A program made the translations under genes and the position numbers. A stretch of 64,000 bases of DNA from Rhodanobacter thiooxydans (GTDB taxonomy: Bacteria; Pseudomonadota; Gammaproteobacteria; Xanthomonadales; Rhodanobacteraceae): contig NZ_CP088923.1 in assembly GCF_021545845.1 (NCBI RefSeq), positions 868,001 to 932,000 of the forward strand. Direction: 5' to 3'. How positions within the stretch are numbered: the first letter of the stretch is position 1; each line of letters starts with the position of its first letter. The notes beneath the pieces are model-generated. The model made no database searches. It was not told the origin of the DNA and saw nothing but the letters and a program-made list of their open reading frames with translations. Shown in pieces: positions 21,919 to 32,251 of the stretch.

Positions 21919-22116
21919 TCAGACCGGGCGGCCGCGCAGCACGCGCACAGGCAGCATCAACAGGGCGCCAAGGAAGGCGAACACGGCGCTTACCGTGATG
22001 CCGACCAGGCGCAGCGGCAGCAACAGCAGCCACACGATCGGGTACAGCACCAGCGCCAGCAGCGCGAGCGGCCAGCAGAACACCAGCAGCAACAGCCAGA
22101 GCAGGAAGGCGGCCAT
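21919..22116 (-). CDS. Small hydrophobic membrane protein, unknown
   Basis: 65 residues and almost wholly hydrophobic: two to three membrane spans (LLWLLLLVFCWPLALLALVL, VWLLLLPLRLVGITVSAVF, LGALLMLPVRVL) ending in a basic RGRPV tail. ATG 22116 has GAGG 7 nt upstream. It is same-strand with, and directly upstream of, the winged-helix/GHKL/STAS gene. I do not recognise a family. Confidence 0.72.
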   Translation of the reverse strand: MAAFLLWLLLLVFCWPLALLALVLYPIVWLLLLPLRLVGITVSAVFAFLGALLMLPVRVLRGRPV

Positions 22117-22214
22117 GGCACGACCTCGGCGGGGACGGATGGCCGGACTCTAGCGCGAACCGCAGCCGGCCGGGCAGATGGCTTTCGGCACACCGCTACG
22201 GTGCGCCGGCGTGG

Positions 22215-22793
22215 CTACACCATCGGCTTCACGCCGATCAGCAGCGCGTGCAGCCAGAATGCGAACAGCGCCCAGGTCACCACGCCGACCACCACGGTGA
22301 GCGTCGTGCCCGGCATGGTGCCGGACGGATACACCGTGCCCTCGCGGCGGTCGCGCCGGCGCGAGGCGACGAACAGCACGATCGACCACAGCAGGAAGGC
22401 GCCGAACAGCACCACGTCGTGCAGCATGCCGGCGGCGAGCAGGTGGCCGAACGCCCACGTCTTCACGCCCAGCAGCATCGGATGGCCGAAGCTTGCCTTG
22501 AGGTGGTTGCGCGGGACATAGGCGGCGACCACCAGCACGAACGCGACCAGGGTGAACAGCGCATTGAGGTGGCGCAGCCACGGCGGCGGCACGTACAGCA
22601 GCACCGGCTGCTGTCGCGCCAGGACGAAGCCCCAGCAGATCAGCACGAAGCCGACCAGCGACACCAGCGAGTACAGGCCTTTCCAGCGTATTTCGCCCAG
22701 CCGCGCCAGCTGCCGACTGCGCCAGCCGTCGGCGAAGATGCGCAGCGAATGCACGCCGAGGAAGATCAGCAGACCCAGGACCAGCATCGCCAT
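22215..22793 (-). CDS. NnrU-like integral membrane protein
   Basis: 192 residues from ATG 22793. About six membrane segments; family signatures are GLLIFLGVHSLRIF at the start, GFVLARQQPVLLYVPPPWLRHL, NHLKASFGHPMLLGVKTWAFGHLLAAG and a C-terminal TWALFAFWLHALLIG. NnrU proteins were first linked to nitric oxide/nitrite metabolism but are widespread in species without denitrification, so the role here is open. It is divergent from the thiamine operon. Confidence 0.88.
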   Translation of the reverse strand: MAMLVLGLLIFLGVHSLRIFADGWRSRQLARLGEIRWKGLYSLVSLVGFVLICWGFVLARQQPVLLYVPPPWLRHLNALFTLVAFVLVVAAYVPRNHLKASFGHPMLLGVKTWAFGHLLAAGMLHDVVLFGAFLLWSIVLFVASRRRDRREGTVYPSGTMPGTTLTVVVGVVTWALFAFWLHALLIGVKPMV

Positions 22794-22856
22794 CGTGTTC
22801 GCTCCGCACCACGTGAGTGCGTCGAGTGTAGCAATGCGCAGCTTCCGTGACCGGCG

Positions 22857-22886
22857 TGGACAACTCGTCGGAGGCTGGGCTAATCT
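22857..22886 (+). promoter_or_regulatory. Possible sigma70 promoter of the thiamine operon
   Basis: -35 TGGACA (22857-22862), 18 bp, weak -10 TAATCT (22881-22886), ending just before the riboswitch. Plausible from position more than from -10 quality. Confidence 0.45.
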
Positions 22887-22894
22887 TGCCGGCG

Positions 22895-22984
22895 TTCCGA
22901 GGGGTGTCCTGCGCAGGCAGGGCTGAGATGGCGGCAGCCGGACCCTTTGAACCTGATCCGGGTCATGCCGGCGAAGGGACGGGA
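22895..22984 (+). ncRNA. Thiamine pyrophosphate (THI) riboswitch
   Basis: The TPP aptamer core is plain: GGGGTGTC near 22900, CTGAGA at 22923-22928, ACCCTTTGAACCTGATC from 22942, GGGTCATGCCGGCG and the closing GAAGGGACGGGAA. It precedes thiC by about 75 nt. Binding of TPP is expected to lower expression of the whole thi operon. I did not resolve whether the expression platform is a terminator or sequesters the GGAGG before thiC. Confidence 0.95.
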
Positions 22985-23020
22985 ATTCACCAGCGCGCCG
23001 TCGGCGTGCGCCCAAACTGA

Positions 23021-25837
<2,817 letters not shown>

Positions 25838-25841
<4 letters not shown>

Positions 25842-26032
25842 ACATCCTGGTCAATGGCGAGCCGCAGCCGCCCGCCGAGCACCTGCAGGCGCTGCTGGCG
25901 CGCATGGGGCTGGCCGAGGCGGCGGTCGCCACCGCGGTCAACGGGCGCTTCGTCGCGGCGGCCCAGCGCGCCGGCACGCAGCTCGCCGCGGGCGACCGCG
26001 TCGAGGTGCTGGCGCCGATGCAGGGAGGCTAG
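25838..26032 (+). CDS. thiS: Sulfur carrier protein ThiS
   Basis: 64-residue ubiquitin-like sulfur carrier; its C-terminal Gly-Gly (VLAPMQGG) is adenylated and thiocarboxylated by ThiF and donates sulfur to ThiG. The start [12 protein letters not shown] and the internal AVNGRFV are typical. The ATG overlaps the thiO stop by four bases; thiG starts 5 bp downstream. Confidence 0.95.
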
Positions 26033-26036
26033 GACG

Positions 26037-26816
26037 ATGGACGCACTGCATCTCTACGGCGAGACGCTGGTCTCCCGGCTGCTGCTGGGTTCCGCGCACT
26101 ACCCGTCGCCGGCCTGCCTGGCCGAGGCCGTCGCGGCGTCTGGCTGCGAGGTGGTCACCGTATCGCTGCGGCGCGAGTCGGCTGCGCAGCGCTCCGGCCA
26201 GGATTTCTGGGCGCAGGTGCGCGCGCTCGGCGTGCGCGTGCTGCCGAACACCGCCGGCTGCCACTCGGTACGCGAGGCAGTGACCACGGCACAGATGGCG
26301 CGCGAGCTGTTCGGCACGCGCTGGATCAAGCTGGAGGTGATCGGCGACGACGACACCCTGCGGCCGGACGTGTTCGGTCTGGTCGAGGCGGCACGCGTGC
26401 TGGCGGAAGAGGGCTTCGCGGTGTTCCCTTACACCACCGACGACCTCGGCGTGGCCGGCCGCCTGCTCGATGCCGGCTGCCGCGTGCTGATGCCGTGGGC
26501 GGCGCCGATCGGCAGCGGTCGCGGCCTGAGTCATCCCCATGCGTTGCGCACGCTGCGCGCGCATTTCCCCGAAGTGCCGCTGGTGATCGATGCCGGCCTT
26601 GGCCTGCCCTCGCAGGCGGCCGCGGCGATGGAGCTGGGCTATGACGCGGTGCTGCTCAACACCGCGGTGGCCCGCGCCGGCGACCCGGTGGCGATGGCGC
26701 GCGCGTTCGCCCAGGCGGTGGACGCCGGCCGCACCGCGTGGCGCGCCGGGCCGATCGAGCCGCGCGACCTGGCCGCGCCGTCCACGCCGGTGTCCGGCCG
26801 AGCGGAACTGGCATGA
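26037..26816 (+). CDS. thiG: Thiazole synthase ThiG
   Basis: Builds the thiazole phosphate from 1-deoxyxylulose 5-phosphate, iminoglycine and ThiS thiocarboxylate. 259 residues, TIM barrel. The Schiff-base lysine is in [11 protein letters not shown]; other blocks are [41 protein letters not shown] and [15 protein letters not shown]. Its stop overlaps thiE (ATGA). Confidence 0.97.
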   Translation: MDALHLYGETLVSRLLLGSAHYPSPACLAEAVAASGCEVVTVSLRRESAAQRSGQDFWAQVRALGVRVLPNTAGCHSVREAVTTAQMARELFGTRWIKLEVIGDDDTLRPDVFGLVEAARVLAEEGFAVFPYTTDDLGVAGRLLDAGCRVLMPWAAPIGSGRGLSHPHALRTLRAHFPEVPLVIDAGLGLPSQAAAAMELGYDAVLLNTAVARAGDPVAMARAFAQAVDAGRTAWRAGPIEPRDLAAPSTPVSGRAELA

Positions 26817-27421
26817 GCCGGCTCGACCCGTTCTATCCGGTGGTGCCGGATGCGGCCTGGGTCCGCCGCGTGGTCGCGGCGGGTGCGTGGCTGGTGCAGC
26901 TGCGTGCCAAGCACGCGGACCGCGACTGGCTGCGCGGCGAGGTCACCGCCGCGCTCGCCGCCTGCCGCGCGCGCGGCGCGCAGCTGGTGGTCAACGACCA
27001 CTGGCAGCTGGCGATCGAGCTCGGCGCCGACTACGTCCACCTCGGCCAGCAGGACCTGCGCGACGCCGACTTGCCGGCGCTGCGCCGGCACGGCATCCGG
27101 CTCGGCCTGAGCACCCACGCCCCTGCCGAACTGGAGACCGCGCTAGCCTGCCGCCCGGACTACATTGCGCTGGGGCCGATCTGGCCGACCCAGCTCAAGG
27201 TGATGCCATGGCCGCCGCAGGGGCTGGCGCGCATCGGCGAGTGGAAGCGCGCCGTCGGCGCGCTGCCGCTGGTGGCGATCGGCGGCCTCACCCGCGAGCG
27301 CGCCGCGGCGTGCCTGGCCGCCGGAGCCGACGTGGTGGCGGTGGTCGGCGACATCGTGCGGCACGCCGATCCCGAGGCCAGTCTTCGCGCCTGGCTCGAT
27401 GCCACGCGGTGCCCGGCATGA
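26813..27421 (+). CDS. thiE: Thiamine-phosphate synthase ThiE
   Basis: Joins the pyrimidine and thiazole moieties to give thiamine phosphate. 202 residues, TIM barrel, slightly short. Blocks: [90 protein letters not shown]. Its start and stop both overlap neighbours by four bases. Confidence 0.95.
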   Translation: MSRLDPFYPVVPDAAWVRRVVAAGAWLVQLRAKHADRDWLRGEVTAALAACRARGAQLVVNDHWQLAIELGADYVHLGQQDLRDADLPALRRHGIRLGLSTHAPAELETALACRPDYIALGPIWPTQLKVMPWPPQGLARIGEWKRAVGALPLVAIGGLTRERAAACLAAGADVVAVVGDIVRHADPEASLRAWLDATRCPA

Positions 27422-28395
27422 GCGCGCGCCATGCCACGCAGATGCGGTTGCCCGGCGTCGGCGCCGACGGCCAGGCGCGGCTGGCCGATGCCCGCGTGCT
27501 GGTGGTCGGCGCCGGCGGCCTCGGCTGCGCGCTGCTGCCGCTGCTGGCCGGAGCCGGGGTGGGCGTGCTGAGCGTGATCGATCCGGATGTGGTCGAGCTG
27601 GGCAACCTGCATCGGCAGACGCTGTACCGGATGGGCGACATCGGCCGCCCCAAGGTGGAAGCGGCTGCAGCGGCGCTGGCGGCACTCAATCCCGAGGTAC
27701 GCATCGAGACGCTGCATCGCCCGCTCACCCCGGCCGCAGCGCCGGCCCTGGTCGCCGCCGCCGACGTGGTGGTGGACGCGGCCGACCAGTTCGCCGTCAG
27801 CTACCTGCTCAGCGATGCCTGCCTCGCCGCGCGGCGGCCGCTGGTCAGCGCCTCGGCGGTCGGCATGGCGGGCTACGCCGGGGTGTTCTGCGGCGACGTG
27901 CCGAGCTATCGCGCGGTGTTTCCGCAGTGGCCGGCCACCGCGGGCGACTGCGCCTCGGCCGGCGTGCTCGGCCCGGTGGTGGCGATGATCGGCGCGCTGC
28001 AGGCACAGCTGGTGCTGGCCCTGCTGCTGGATCTTCCGTCGCCGCCACGCGGTCGCCTGTTCCGCTGGGACGGCCGCGATTTTGCCAGCTTCGACTTCCG
28101 CGACGCGCCGGAGCCGCAGACCGCCTGGCCGCTGCTCGATCCGGTCCAGCTCGCCGCCGACGACGTGGTGGTCGACCTGCGCGGCCTGGACGAGGCGCCG
28201 CAGTCGCCCGTGCCGCGCGCCCTGCGCGCGACCAACGAGACGCTGCCGGCGTTGTGGCCGCAGCTGGCGGCGGCGCCACGGGTGGTGCTGGCCTGCCGCA
28301 GCGGCCTGCGCGCGGCGCGTGCGGCGGCGTGGCTGCAATCGCAGGGCTGTACCCGTCTGGCGTTGATCGCCTTCAGCGCCAGCCACGCCGGATGA
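27418..28395 (+). CDS. thiF: ThiF/MoeB-type adenylyltransferase with C-terminal rhodanese-like domain, zinc cysteines lost
   Basis: Adenylates the ThiS C-terminus as the first step of sulfur loading. 325 residues. The E1-like part has VLVVGAGGLGCALLPLLAGAG, IDPDVVELGNLHRQTLYR, VVDAADQFAVSYLLSDAC and GDCASAGVLGPVVAMIG. The CxxC that normally follows GVFxG is replaced (SYRAVFPQWP), and only one Cys is left near GDCAS, so the usual four-Cys zinc site cannot form. The last ~90 residues resemble a rhodanese domain with the loop VLACRSGLRAARAAAWL, whose Cys could carry persulfide. It could also serve molybdopterin synthesis (MoeB); its place between thiE and thiD favours ThiF. Confidence 0.88.
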   Translation: MSARHATQMRLPGVGADGQARLADARVLVVGAGGLGCALLPLLAGAGVGVLSVIDPDVVELGNLHRQTLYRMGDIGRPKVEAAAAALAALNPEVRIETLHRPLTPAAAPALVAAADVVVDAADQFAVSYLLSDACLAARRPLVSASAVGMAGYAGVFCGDVPSYRAVFPQWPATAGDCASAGVLGPVVAMIGALQAQLVLALLLDLPSPPRGRLFRWDGRDFASFDFRDAPEPQTAWPLLDPVQLAADDVVVDLRGLDEAPQSPVPRALRATNETLPALWPQLAAAPRVVLACRSGLRAARAAAWLQSQGCTRLALIAFSASHAG

Positions 28396-29186
28396 TCCCC
28401 AACGTGCTCGGCATCGCCGGCAGCGACCCCAGCGGCGGCGCCGGCATCGCCGCCGACCTGAAGACCTTCGGTGCGCTCGGCGCCTACGGCATGGCGGCGA
28501 TCACCGCGGTCACCGTGCAGAACACGCAGGGCGTACGCGCCGTGCAGGCCTTGCCGGCGGCACTGGTTGCCGAGCAGGTACAGGCGGTGTTCGACGACGT
28601 GCGGGTGGACGCGGTGAAACTGGGCATGCTGGCCGAGGCCGCCACCGTGTACGCCGTGGCCGAAGTGCTGCACACGAACGCCGCGCGCCGCGTGGTGCTC
28701 GATCCGGTGCTGCGTGCCAGCAGCGGCGACGCCCTGGCCGGCGCCGGCATGCTCGCGGCACTGCGCGAGGCGCTGCTGCCGCAGGTCGAGCTGCTCACGC
28801 CGAACCTGGCCGAGGCGGCCGCACTGCTGGACTGCGTGCCGGCCGGCGGCCTGGAGGCGATGCGGGCGCAGGCCCGCCAGCTGCGCGCGCTGGGGCCGGC
28901 GTGGGTGCTGCTGAAGGGCGGGCACCTGGGCGGTGTGCGCAGCCCCGACGTGCTGGCCGGCGCGGACGGCGTGCAGGTGTTCGATGCCGCGCGCCTACGC
29001 ACCCGCGCCGGCCACGGCACCGGTTGCACGCTGGCCGCGGCGATCGCCGCGCTGCGGCCGCGGCACCCAATGCCGGTCGCGGTGGCGCAGGCCAAGGCCT
29101 ATCTGCAGGCGGCGCTGGTCGCGGCGGAACGCCTGGACGTCGGCCGCGGTCGCGGTCCGCTGCACCACTTCCACGCGCTGGACTGA
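28392..29186 (+). CDS. thiD: Hydroxymethylpyrimidine/phosphomethylpyrimidine kinase
   Basis: Phosphorylates the thiamine pyrimidine twice. 264 residues, ribokinase fold. Blocks: LGIAGSDPSGGAGIAADLKTF, GAYGMAAITAVTVQNTQGV, VKLGMLAE, DPVLRASSGDALAG, LLTPNLAEAAALL, LLKGGHLG and the catalytic GHGTGCTLAAAIAA with the general-base loop RTRAGHGTGC. It is the last gene of the operon; its TGA lies inside an 11-bp hairpin (29183-29213). Confidence 0.95.
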   Translation: MIPNVLGIAGSDPSGGAGIAADLKTFGALGAYGMAAITAVTVQNTQGVRAVQALPAALVAEQVQAVFDDVRVDAVKLGMLAEAATVYAVAEVLHTNAARRVVLDPVLRASSGDALAGAGMLAALREALLPQVELLTPNLAEAAALLDCVPAGGLEAMRAQARQLRALGPAWVLLKGGHLGGVRSPDVLAGADGVQVFDAARLRTRAGHGTGCTLAAAIAALRPRHPMPVAVAQAKAYLQAALVAAERLDVGRGRGPLHHFHALD

Positions 29187-29412
29187 GAGGTTGTGAGTTT
29201 TCCAACCTCTCAGACCGGCCACGGCGAGGGCATGGATGCCTGAGTTGAGGCAACGCAGGAGCAGTTGCCCGATGCCCGAGTTGAGGCAGCGCAGGAGCGG
29301 CTGCCCGAGGGCCGGGCATGAAACAGTCACGCCAGTGACTGTTTCATGTGAGCGAGTCCGAGCGTGTACCGGACTCGCGACTGAAGAAAACCACAGGAAG
29401 TGGTTTTCTTCA
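29183..29412. repeat. Run of six short hairpins between thiD and the insertion sequences
   Basis: Perfect stems occur in close succession: 29183-29193/29203-29213 (11 bp, includes the thiD stop), 29249-29254/29264-29269, 29285-29290/29300-29305, CATGAAACAGTCAC at 29317-29330 with 29335-29348 (14 bp, 4-nt loop), GCGAGTCCG 29352-29360/29370-29378 (9 bp), and 29382-29394/29400-29412 (13 bp, 5-nt loop). None has a T-run. No reading frame is protein-like. Confidence 0.8.
29229..29309 (+). repeat. Dispersed repeat (GAGTTGAGGCAACGCAGGAGC family), copies 2 and 3 in tandem
   Basis: Copy 2 is 29229-29274 and copy 3 is 29278-29309. They share GAGTTGAGGCA(A/G)CGCAGGAGC with copy 1 at 1486-1531. In copy 3 the hairpin stem GGCAAC/GTTGCC has changed to GGCAGC/GCTGCC, a matched change that keeps the pair. 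Confidence 0.82.
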
Positions 29413-29821
29413 CAGGCTCTGATACCAATTTGCGTTCAATGATATAGAAGTTATCCACTTGAAGCCGGTCAAAGACTGGGTTTGGTCGTGATCGACTTCC
29501 AGTGCGCGCAATCCGCCGGCTAGGGTCGTTTCGACGGCATCGAGGTTCTTGAAGACCTCGTTGCCGAAGTCTTGCTCGCGCAAGGCCTTCCAGAGATGCT
29601 CGGCTGGGTTGAGCTCGGGGCTATAGGGGGGAAGGAACACCAGGCGCATGGAGTCGGGAACGACCAGGGCGTTTGCCTGATGCCAGCCGGCTTGATCCAT
29701 GACCATGAGAATGAACTCGCCAGGATGGCGACCGGCCACTTCGGCCAGGAACAGGGACATGGCCTCGGCATTGACCCACGGCAAGATGAGACTGTCGAGG
29801 ACGCCGTCGTGAGGACTCATA

Positions 29822-30343
29822 CTAATTTGCGTTCAATGATATAGAAGTTATCCACTTAAAGCCGGTCAAAGACTGGGTTTGGTCGTGATCGACTTCCAGT
29901 GCGCGCAATCCGCCGGCTAGGGTCGTTTCGACGGCATCGAGGTTCTTGAAGACCTCGTTGCCGAAGTCTTGCTCGCGCAAGGCCTTCCAGAGATGCTCGG
30001 CTGGGTTGAGCTCGGGGCTATAGGGGGGAAGGAACACCAGGCGCATGGAGTCGGGAACGACCAGGGCGTTTGCCTGATGCCAGCCGGCTTGATCCATGAC
30101 CATGAGAATGAACTCGCCAGGATGGCGACCGGCCACTTCGGCCAGGAACAGGGACATGGCCTCGGCATTGACCCACGGCAAGATGAGACTGTCGAGGACG
30201 CCGTCGTGAGGACTCACGGCGGCGAAGGCGTAGATGTATTGACGTTCCAGCCGCGCCCCCACGACAGGACGTGTCGGTGAGGGCGCCCAACATCGCCGTG
30301 GCGAGCCGAGCAGGCCAAACCGCCCCTCGTCCTGGAACATCAA
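29822..30343 (-). CDS. IS630 transposase, second frame with DDE catalytic domain (inner copy)
   Basis: 173 residues from the first possible internal start. DDE-type catalytic blocks are MFQDEGRFGLLG, ILMVMDQAGWHQA and FLPPYSPELNPAEHLWKAL. Its TAG stop lies in the terminal inverted repeat, because the inner copy has TACT where the outer has TACC. Probably made as the C-terminal half of a frameshifted fusion with the upstream frame rather than on its own. Confidence 0.85.
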   Translation of the reverse strand: MMFQDEGRFGLLGSPRRCWAPSPTRPVVGARLERQYIYAFAAVSPHDGVLDSLILPWVNAEAMSLFLAEVAGRHPGEFILMVMDQAGWHQANALVVPDSMRLVFLPPYSPELNPAEHLWKALREQDFGNEVFKNLDAVETTLAGGLRALEVDHDQTQSLTGFKWITSISLNAN

Positions 30344-30362
30344 GCGAACCGGGCGACCGCAC

Positions 30363-30887
30363 CTAGCCTGACGCGCGACCTCGGCGCGAACGCAGCGCCG
30401 CAGTTTTTTTATATGCCGCTTGGGCCGAAACGTCTGCCTTCGGGTGGCGGGGCCGTGGAATCACCTTGCGCCAACCATGCCGCTCCAACAGGCGATAGAT
30501 CGTCGACAGCGCCACCGGTTTGCCGACCCGTGCCGCATATGCCTGCCGGATGTCCAAGGCACGCAACATCCCACCCATCTCGGCCTGTCGCACAAACGGC
30601 TCCAGCAGTGCCTTCTCCTCTTCCTCGCTCAAGTACTGATGATGGCGGCCGCCACGCTCGTTCAGCGCGAAGATCGCCTCACCTTCCTTGGCCCAGCGCG
30701 AATGGATCGTATGGACGGTCGACGCCGACCATCCCAGGATCTGGGCAATCTCCTGCGCCGAGCTCCCCAGTGTGGCCCGTAGCAGCACGCACTGGATTCG
30801 CTGGTACTCGCGATGCGATCCGGCTTGCTTCAGTCGCTCCGCCAGTCGCTTCACCGTGGCCTTGTCGTTGCCGATCAGTGTCTTCAC
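30363..30887 (-). CDS. IS630 transposase, first frame (inner copy)
   Basis: 174 residues: a helix-turn-helix region (AQEIAQILGWSASTVHTIHSRWAKEG), then a second DNA-binding segment (IRQAYAARVGKPVALSTIYRLLERHGWRK). It ends after the run AYKKTAALRSRRG. The natural continuation, KKLRRCVRAEVARQARCGRP, is in the second frame. The two frames meet at a run of seven A on the coding strand; loss of one A, by transcriptional slippage or a ribosomal shift, would fuse them. Confidence 0.88.
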   Translation of the reverse strand: MKTLIGNDKATVKRLAERLKQAGSHREYQRIQCVLLRATLGSSAQEIAQILGWSASTVHTIHSRWAKEGEAIFALNERGGRHHQYLSEEEEKALLEPFVRQAEMGGMLRALDIRQAYAARVGKPVALSTIYRLLERHGWRKVIPRPRHPKADVSAQAAYKKTAALRSRRGRASG

Positions 30888-31097
30888 TTGCCATCTCCCT
30901 TCCAGGCGATGGCAAGAGTATATCTAGTTTATTGAACGCAAGTTGGTATCACGGCGGCGAAGGCGTAGATGTATTGACGTTCCAGCCGCGCCCCCACGAC
31001 AGGACGTGTCGGTGAGGGCGCCCAACATCGCCGTGGCGAGCCGAGCAGGCCAAACCGCCCCTCGTCCTGGAACATCAAGCGAACCGGGCGACCGCAC

Positions 31098-31622
31098 CTA
31101 GCCTGACGCGCGGCCTCGGCGCGAACGCAGCGCCGCAGTTTTTTTATATGCCGCTTGGGCCGAAACGTCTGCCTTCGGGTGGCGGGGCCGTGGAATCACC
31201 TTGCGCCAACCATGCCGCTCCAACAGGCGATAGATCGTCGACAGCGCCACCGGTTTGCCGACCCGTGCCGCATATGCCTGCCGGATGTCCAAGGCACGCA
31301 ACATCCCACCCATCTCGGCCTGTCGCACAAACGGCTCCAGCAGTGCCTTCTCCTCTTCCTCGCTCAAGTACTGATGATGGCGGCCGCCACGCTCGTTCAG
31401 CGCGAAGATCGCCTCACCTTCCTTGGCCCAGCGCGAATGGATCGTATGGACGGTCGACGCCGACCATCCCAGGATCTGGGCAATCTCCTGCGCCGAGCTC
31501 CCCAGTGTGGCCCGTAGCAGCACGCACTGGATTCGCTGGTACTCGCGATGCGATCCGGCTTGCTTCAGTCGCTCCGCCAGTCGCTTCACCGTGGCCTTGT
31601 CGTTGCCGATCAGTGTCTTCAC
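31098..31622 (-). CDS. IS630 transposase, first frame (outer copy)
   Basis: Same 174-residue product as the inner copy's first frame, including the seven-A run. Its downstream catalytic frame has been broken by the nested insertion, so this copy cannot make a complete transposase by itself, though it may be mobilised in trans. Confidence 0.85.
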   Translation of the reverse strand: MKTLIGNDKATVKRLAERLKQAGSHREYQRIQCVLLRATLGSSAQEIAQILGWSASTVHTIHSRWAKEGEAIFALNERGGRHHQYLSEEEEKALLEPFVRQAEMGGMLRALDIRQAYAARVGKPVALSTIYRLLERHGWRKVIPRPRHPKADVSAQAAYKKTAALRSRRGRASG

Positions 31623-31690
31623 TTGCCATCTCCCTTCCAGGCGATGGCAAGAGTATATCTAGTTTATTGAACGCAAGTTGGTATGAGACC

Positions 31691-32251
31691 TCAGCGGCCG
31701 CCGGCCTGCACCCGCACCGCGAGCACCACGGTGTCGTCGGCTAGCTTCACCGGGGGGGCGGCGCGCGAGTCGGGCCGCCAGCTGTCGCCGGCGGCCAGCG
31801 TGCCATCCGGCGTCGTCAACCGGCCCTGCGCCACATGCAGCAGCACCACGTCGCCGGGGCCGTTGACCTCGCCAGGCTGGCGCCATACGGCGACGCCACC
31901 GGTGGCGTGCCCGCGGCGCAGCATCAGGTTGAAGTCACGGGTGGGGCCGCCGGCCAGCGCTACGTCCACCTTCGCCTCACCGGGGAACGCGAACGGCGTA
32001 CACGGCACGGTCAGCGCGTGCGTGCGCGCGCCGTCCAGCGTCATCGTGAAGCCGGCGCCGTCGAGCAGCACGATCACGCGGTCGATGCCGGGAAAGGCGG
32101 AGAACGGCGCGGCGCTGTCCACCTCGGCCACGCTGACCCGCCACAGGAAATCGTCCATGCCGGCGCCAGGCGGCTGGACGGCTATTTCGCGCGTGCGGCC
32201 CAGGCCGTTCTTCCACGGCTGCGGCGGGCGGTCGGCCAGGCGGATGATCAT
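31691..32251 (-). CDS. HutD/Ves family cupin protein
   Basis: 186 residues from ATG 32251, overlapping the dinG stop by four bases. Family blocks are IRLADRPPQPWKNGLGRTREIAV near the start, FLWRVSVAEVDSAAPFSAFPGIDRVIVLLDG, and DFNLMLRRG. HutD proteins occur with histidine-utilisation genes but are also found alone, as here; the role is not established. The insertion sequences begin 5-7 bp past its stop, so any downstream terminator has been separated from it. Confidence 0.88.
   Translation of the reverse strand: MIIRLADRPPQPWKNGLGRTREIAVQPPGAGMDDFLWRVSVAEVDSAAPFSAFPGIDRVIVLLDGAGFTMTLDGARTHALTVPCTPFAFPGEAKVDVALAGGPTRDFNLMLRRGHATGGVAVWRQPGEVNGPGDVVLLHVAQGRLTTPDGTLAAGDSWRPDSRAAPPVKLADDTVVLAVRVQAGGR

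Larger units (their letters stand above)
29820..30948 (-). mobile_element. IS630-family element, inner copy, complete
   Basis: 1129 bp, same orientation and nearly the same sequence as the outer copy into which it has inserted; only a few base differences were seen (for example TACT against TACC at the left end, and G/A near 30377). It is flanked by TCA (29817-29819 and 30949-30951). Removing the element plus one TCA restores exactly the sequence found at the same point inside the inner copy, which fixes its boundaries. Confidence 0.92.
29410..31078 (-). pseudogene. IS630 transposase, second frame (outer copy), interrupted by the inner IS
   Basis: The DDE frame of the outer element is divided: the 5' part lies at 30949-31078, the 3' part at 29410-29819, separated by the 1129-bp inner element. 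The break falls at AAVSPHDG. Because the left terminus is TACC, the frame has no stop in the inverted repeat and runs on into flanking DNA to 29410. Confidence 0.85.
29423..31683 (-). mobile_element. IS630-family element, outer copy, split by a nested copy
   Basis: The outer insertion sequence is 1129 bp once the inner copy and one 3-bp duplication are removed. Terminal inverted repeats are TACCAATTTGCGTTCAAT (left) and the complement of the right end, TACCAACTTGCGTTCAAT. It is flanked by TGA on both sides (29420-29422 and 31684-31686), an apparent 3-bp target duplication. It inserted between thiD and hutD, 5 bp from the hutD stop codon. Its transposase is interrupted at 29819/30949 by the inner copy. 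Confidence 0.9.

Noticed and set aside
29317..29412. The AT-richer hairpins after thiD as intrinsic terminators or a CRISPR-like array
   Set aside because: No U-tracts follow the stems, and stems and spacers differ in sequence and spacing, unlike CRISPR repeats.
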